Shown piece by piece: positions 1-6,913 of a DNA stretch of 6,913 bases; the stretch's first letter is position 1; each line of letters starts with the position of its first letter. The stretch lies in the NCBI GenBank assembly GCA_002414665.1, contig DIAF01000013.1:4642-11554 (forward strand). The letters are read 5' to 3'. The notes under the pieces are model-generated. The model saw nothing but the letters and a program-made list of their open reading frames with translations, was not told where the DNA came from and did no database searches. Both the position numbers and the translations under genes were made by a program. Origin of the DNA: Halieaceae bacterium UBA5085. Lineage in GTDB: Bacteria > Pseudomonadota > Gammaproteobacteria > Pseudomonadales > Halieaceae.

Positions 1-3122
<3,122 letters not shown>

Positions 3123-3125
<3 letters not shown>

Positions 3126-3154
3126 GGTCTTTCCTCCACGAGGTTTTCCTTCCA
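3123..3154 (-). repeat. Tandem 16-nt near-repeat spanning the rpoC ribosome-binding site and start
   Basis: Read in the coding direction, TGGAAGGAAAACCTCG (3154-3139) is directly followed by TGGAGGAAAGACCTTG (3138-3123). Twelve of 16 positions match and all four differences are transitions. The second copy contains the GGAGG motif and ends in the TTG start codon of rpoC. The first copy has GGAAGG in the same place and TCG where the start would be. The array begins right at the 3' foot of the hairpin. It may be a small duplication of the translation-initiation segment, or chance similarity of two purine-rich stretches. Confidence 0.55.
3133..3137 (-). promoter_or_regulatory. Shine-Dalgarno site of rpoC (GGAGG)
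   Basis: GGAGG sits 7 nt (AAAGACC) before the TTG codon at 3125-3123, which is near-ideal spacing. This site decides the start. In the same frame upstream there is no ATG, GTG or TTG before the TAG at 3156-3158 (only a CTG at 3153-3155), and the next Met downstream is residue 29. Starting there would remove the conserved N-terminus MKDLLNLLK. Confidence 0.9.
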
Positions 3155-3183
3155 GCTACAGCGGCAGAAAGTGCCGCTGTAGC
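3155..3183 (-). other. Perfect 12-bp inverted repeat (hairpin) in the rpoB-rpoC spacer
   Basis: On the transcribed strand, GCTACAGCGGCA (3183-3172) is followed by the loop CTTTC (3171-3167) and the exact complement TGCCGCTGTAGC (3166-3155). All 12 pairs are Watson-Crick, and a G-U pair could be added at the base. The base of the stem lies 22 nt after the rpoB stop codon and 17 nt before the GGAGG of rpoC. The sequence after the stem is purine-rich (TGGAAGGAAAA) with no T run, so it does not look like an intrinsic terminator. A role in mRNA processing, stability or control of rpoC translation is inference only. Confidence 0.85.
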
Positions 3184-3205
3184 CCCGAGTCCGTTTTACC
3201 GCTGG

Positions 3206-6913
<3,708 letters not shown>

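Noticed and set aside
3155..3183. Intrinsic terminator between rpoB and rpoC
   Set aside because: The stem is strong but is followed by purines with no T run. Full termination here would also cut off an essential partner subunit.
3126..3205. Internal promoter for rpoC in the spacer
   Set aside because: I see no convincing -35/-10 pair in the 80 nt. The hairpin and ribosome-binding segment take up most of it.

Overview
The window holds one housekeeping locus: most of rpoB and the first three quarters of rpoC, which encode the two large catalytic subunits (beta and beta') of RNA polymerase. Both are on the minus strand, so transcription runs from the right edge to the left. No mobile element, CRISPR array, RNA gene or accessory system is visible.

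Organism: a GC-rich gammaproteobacterium. Both proteins align almost without gaps to the E. coli and Pseudomonas subunits as I remember them. The beta' trigger loop is split by an insert of the SI3 kind, and beta carries the SI1 and SI2 inserts. The beta sequence looks closer to Pseudomonas than to E. coli: SI2 is longer, with the Pseudomonas-like segments 'GTKGTVID' (here STKGTVID), 'QWFKL' and 'FEDKKRKLQ'. A Pseudomonadales-type lineage (in the broad sense, including marine relatives) is my best inference. I cannot name a genus.

Layout, right to left: (1) 6913-3206, rpoB, open at the right edge. About 118 N-terminal residues are missing, and the gene ends in TAA. (2) 3205-3126, an 80-nt spacer holding a perfect 12-bp inverted repeat and then a tandem near-repeat of the ribosome-binding segment. 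(3) 3125-1, rpoC, starting at TTG and running off the left edge inside SI3. About 360 C-terminal residues are missing. I translated the visible rpoC frame by hand codon by codon and found no internal stop or frameshift.

How they work together: beta and beta' form the catalytic cleft. Beta' supplies the Mg-binding Asp triad, bridge helix, trigger loop and sigma-binding clamp helices. Beta supplies the rifampicin pocket and the active-site lysines. The short spacer with no terminator implies one transcript, with the usual upstream rplJ-rplL genes expected beyond the right edge. All landmark residues checked are intact, so this looks like an ordinary functional, predicted rifampicin-sensitive and ppGpp-responsive enzyme. 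The part least explained by routine annotation is the rpoB-rpoC spacer.
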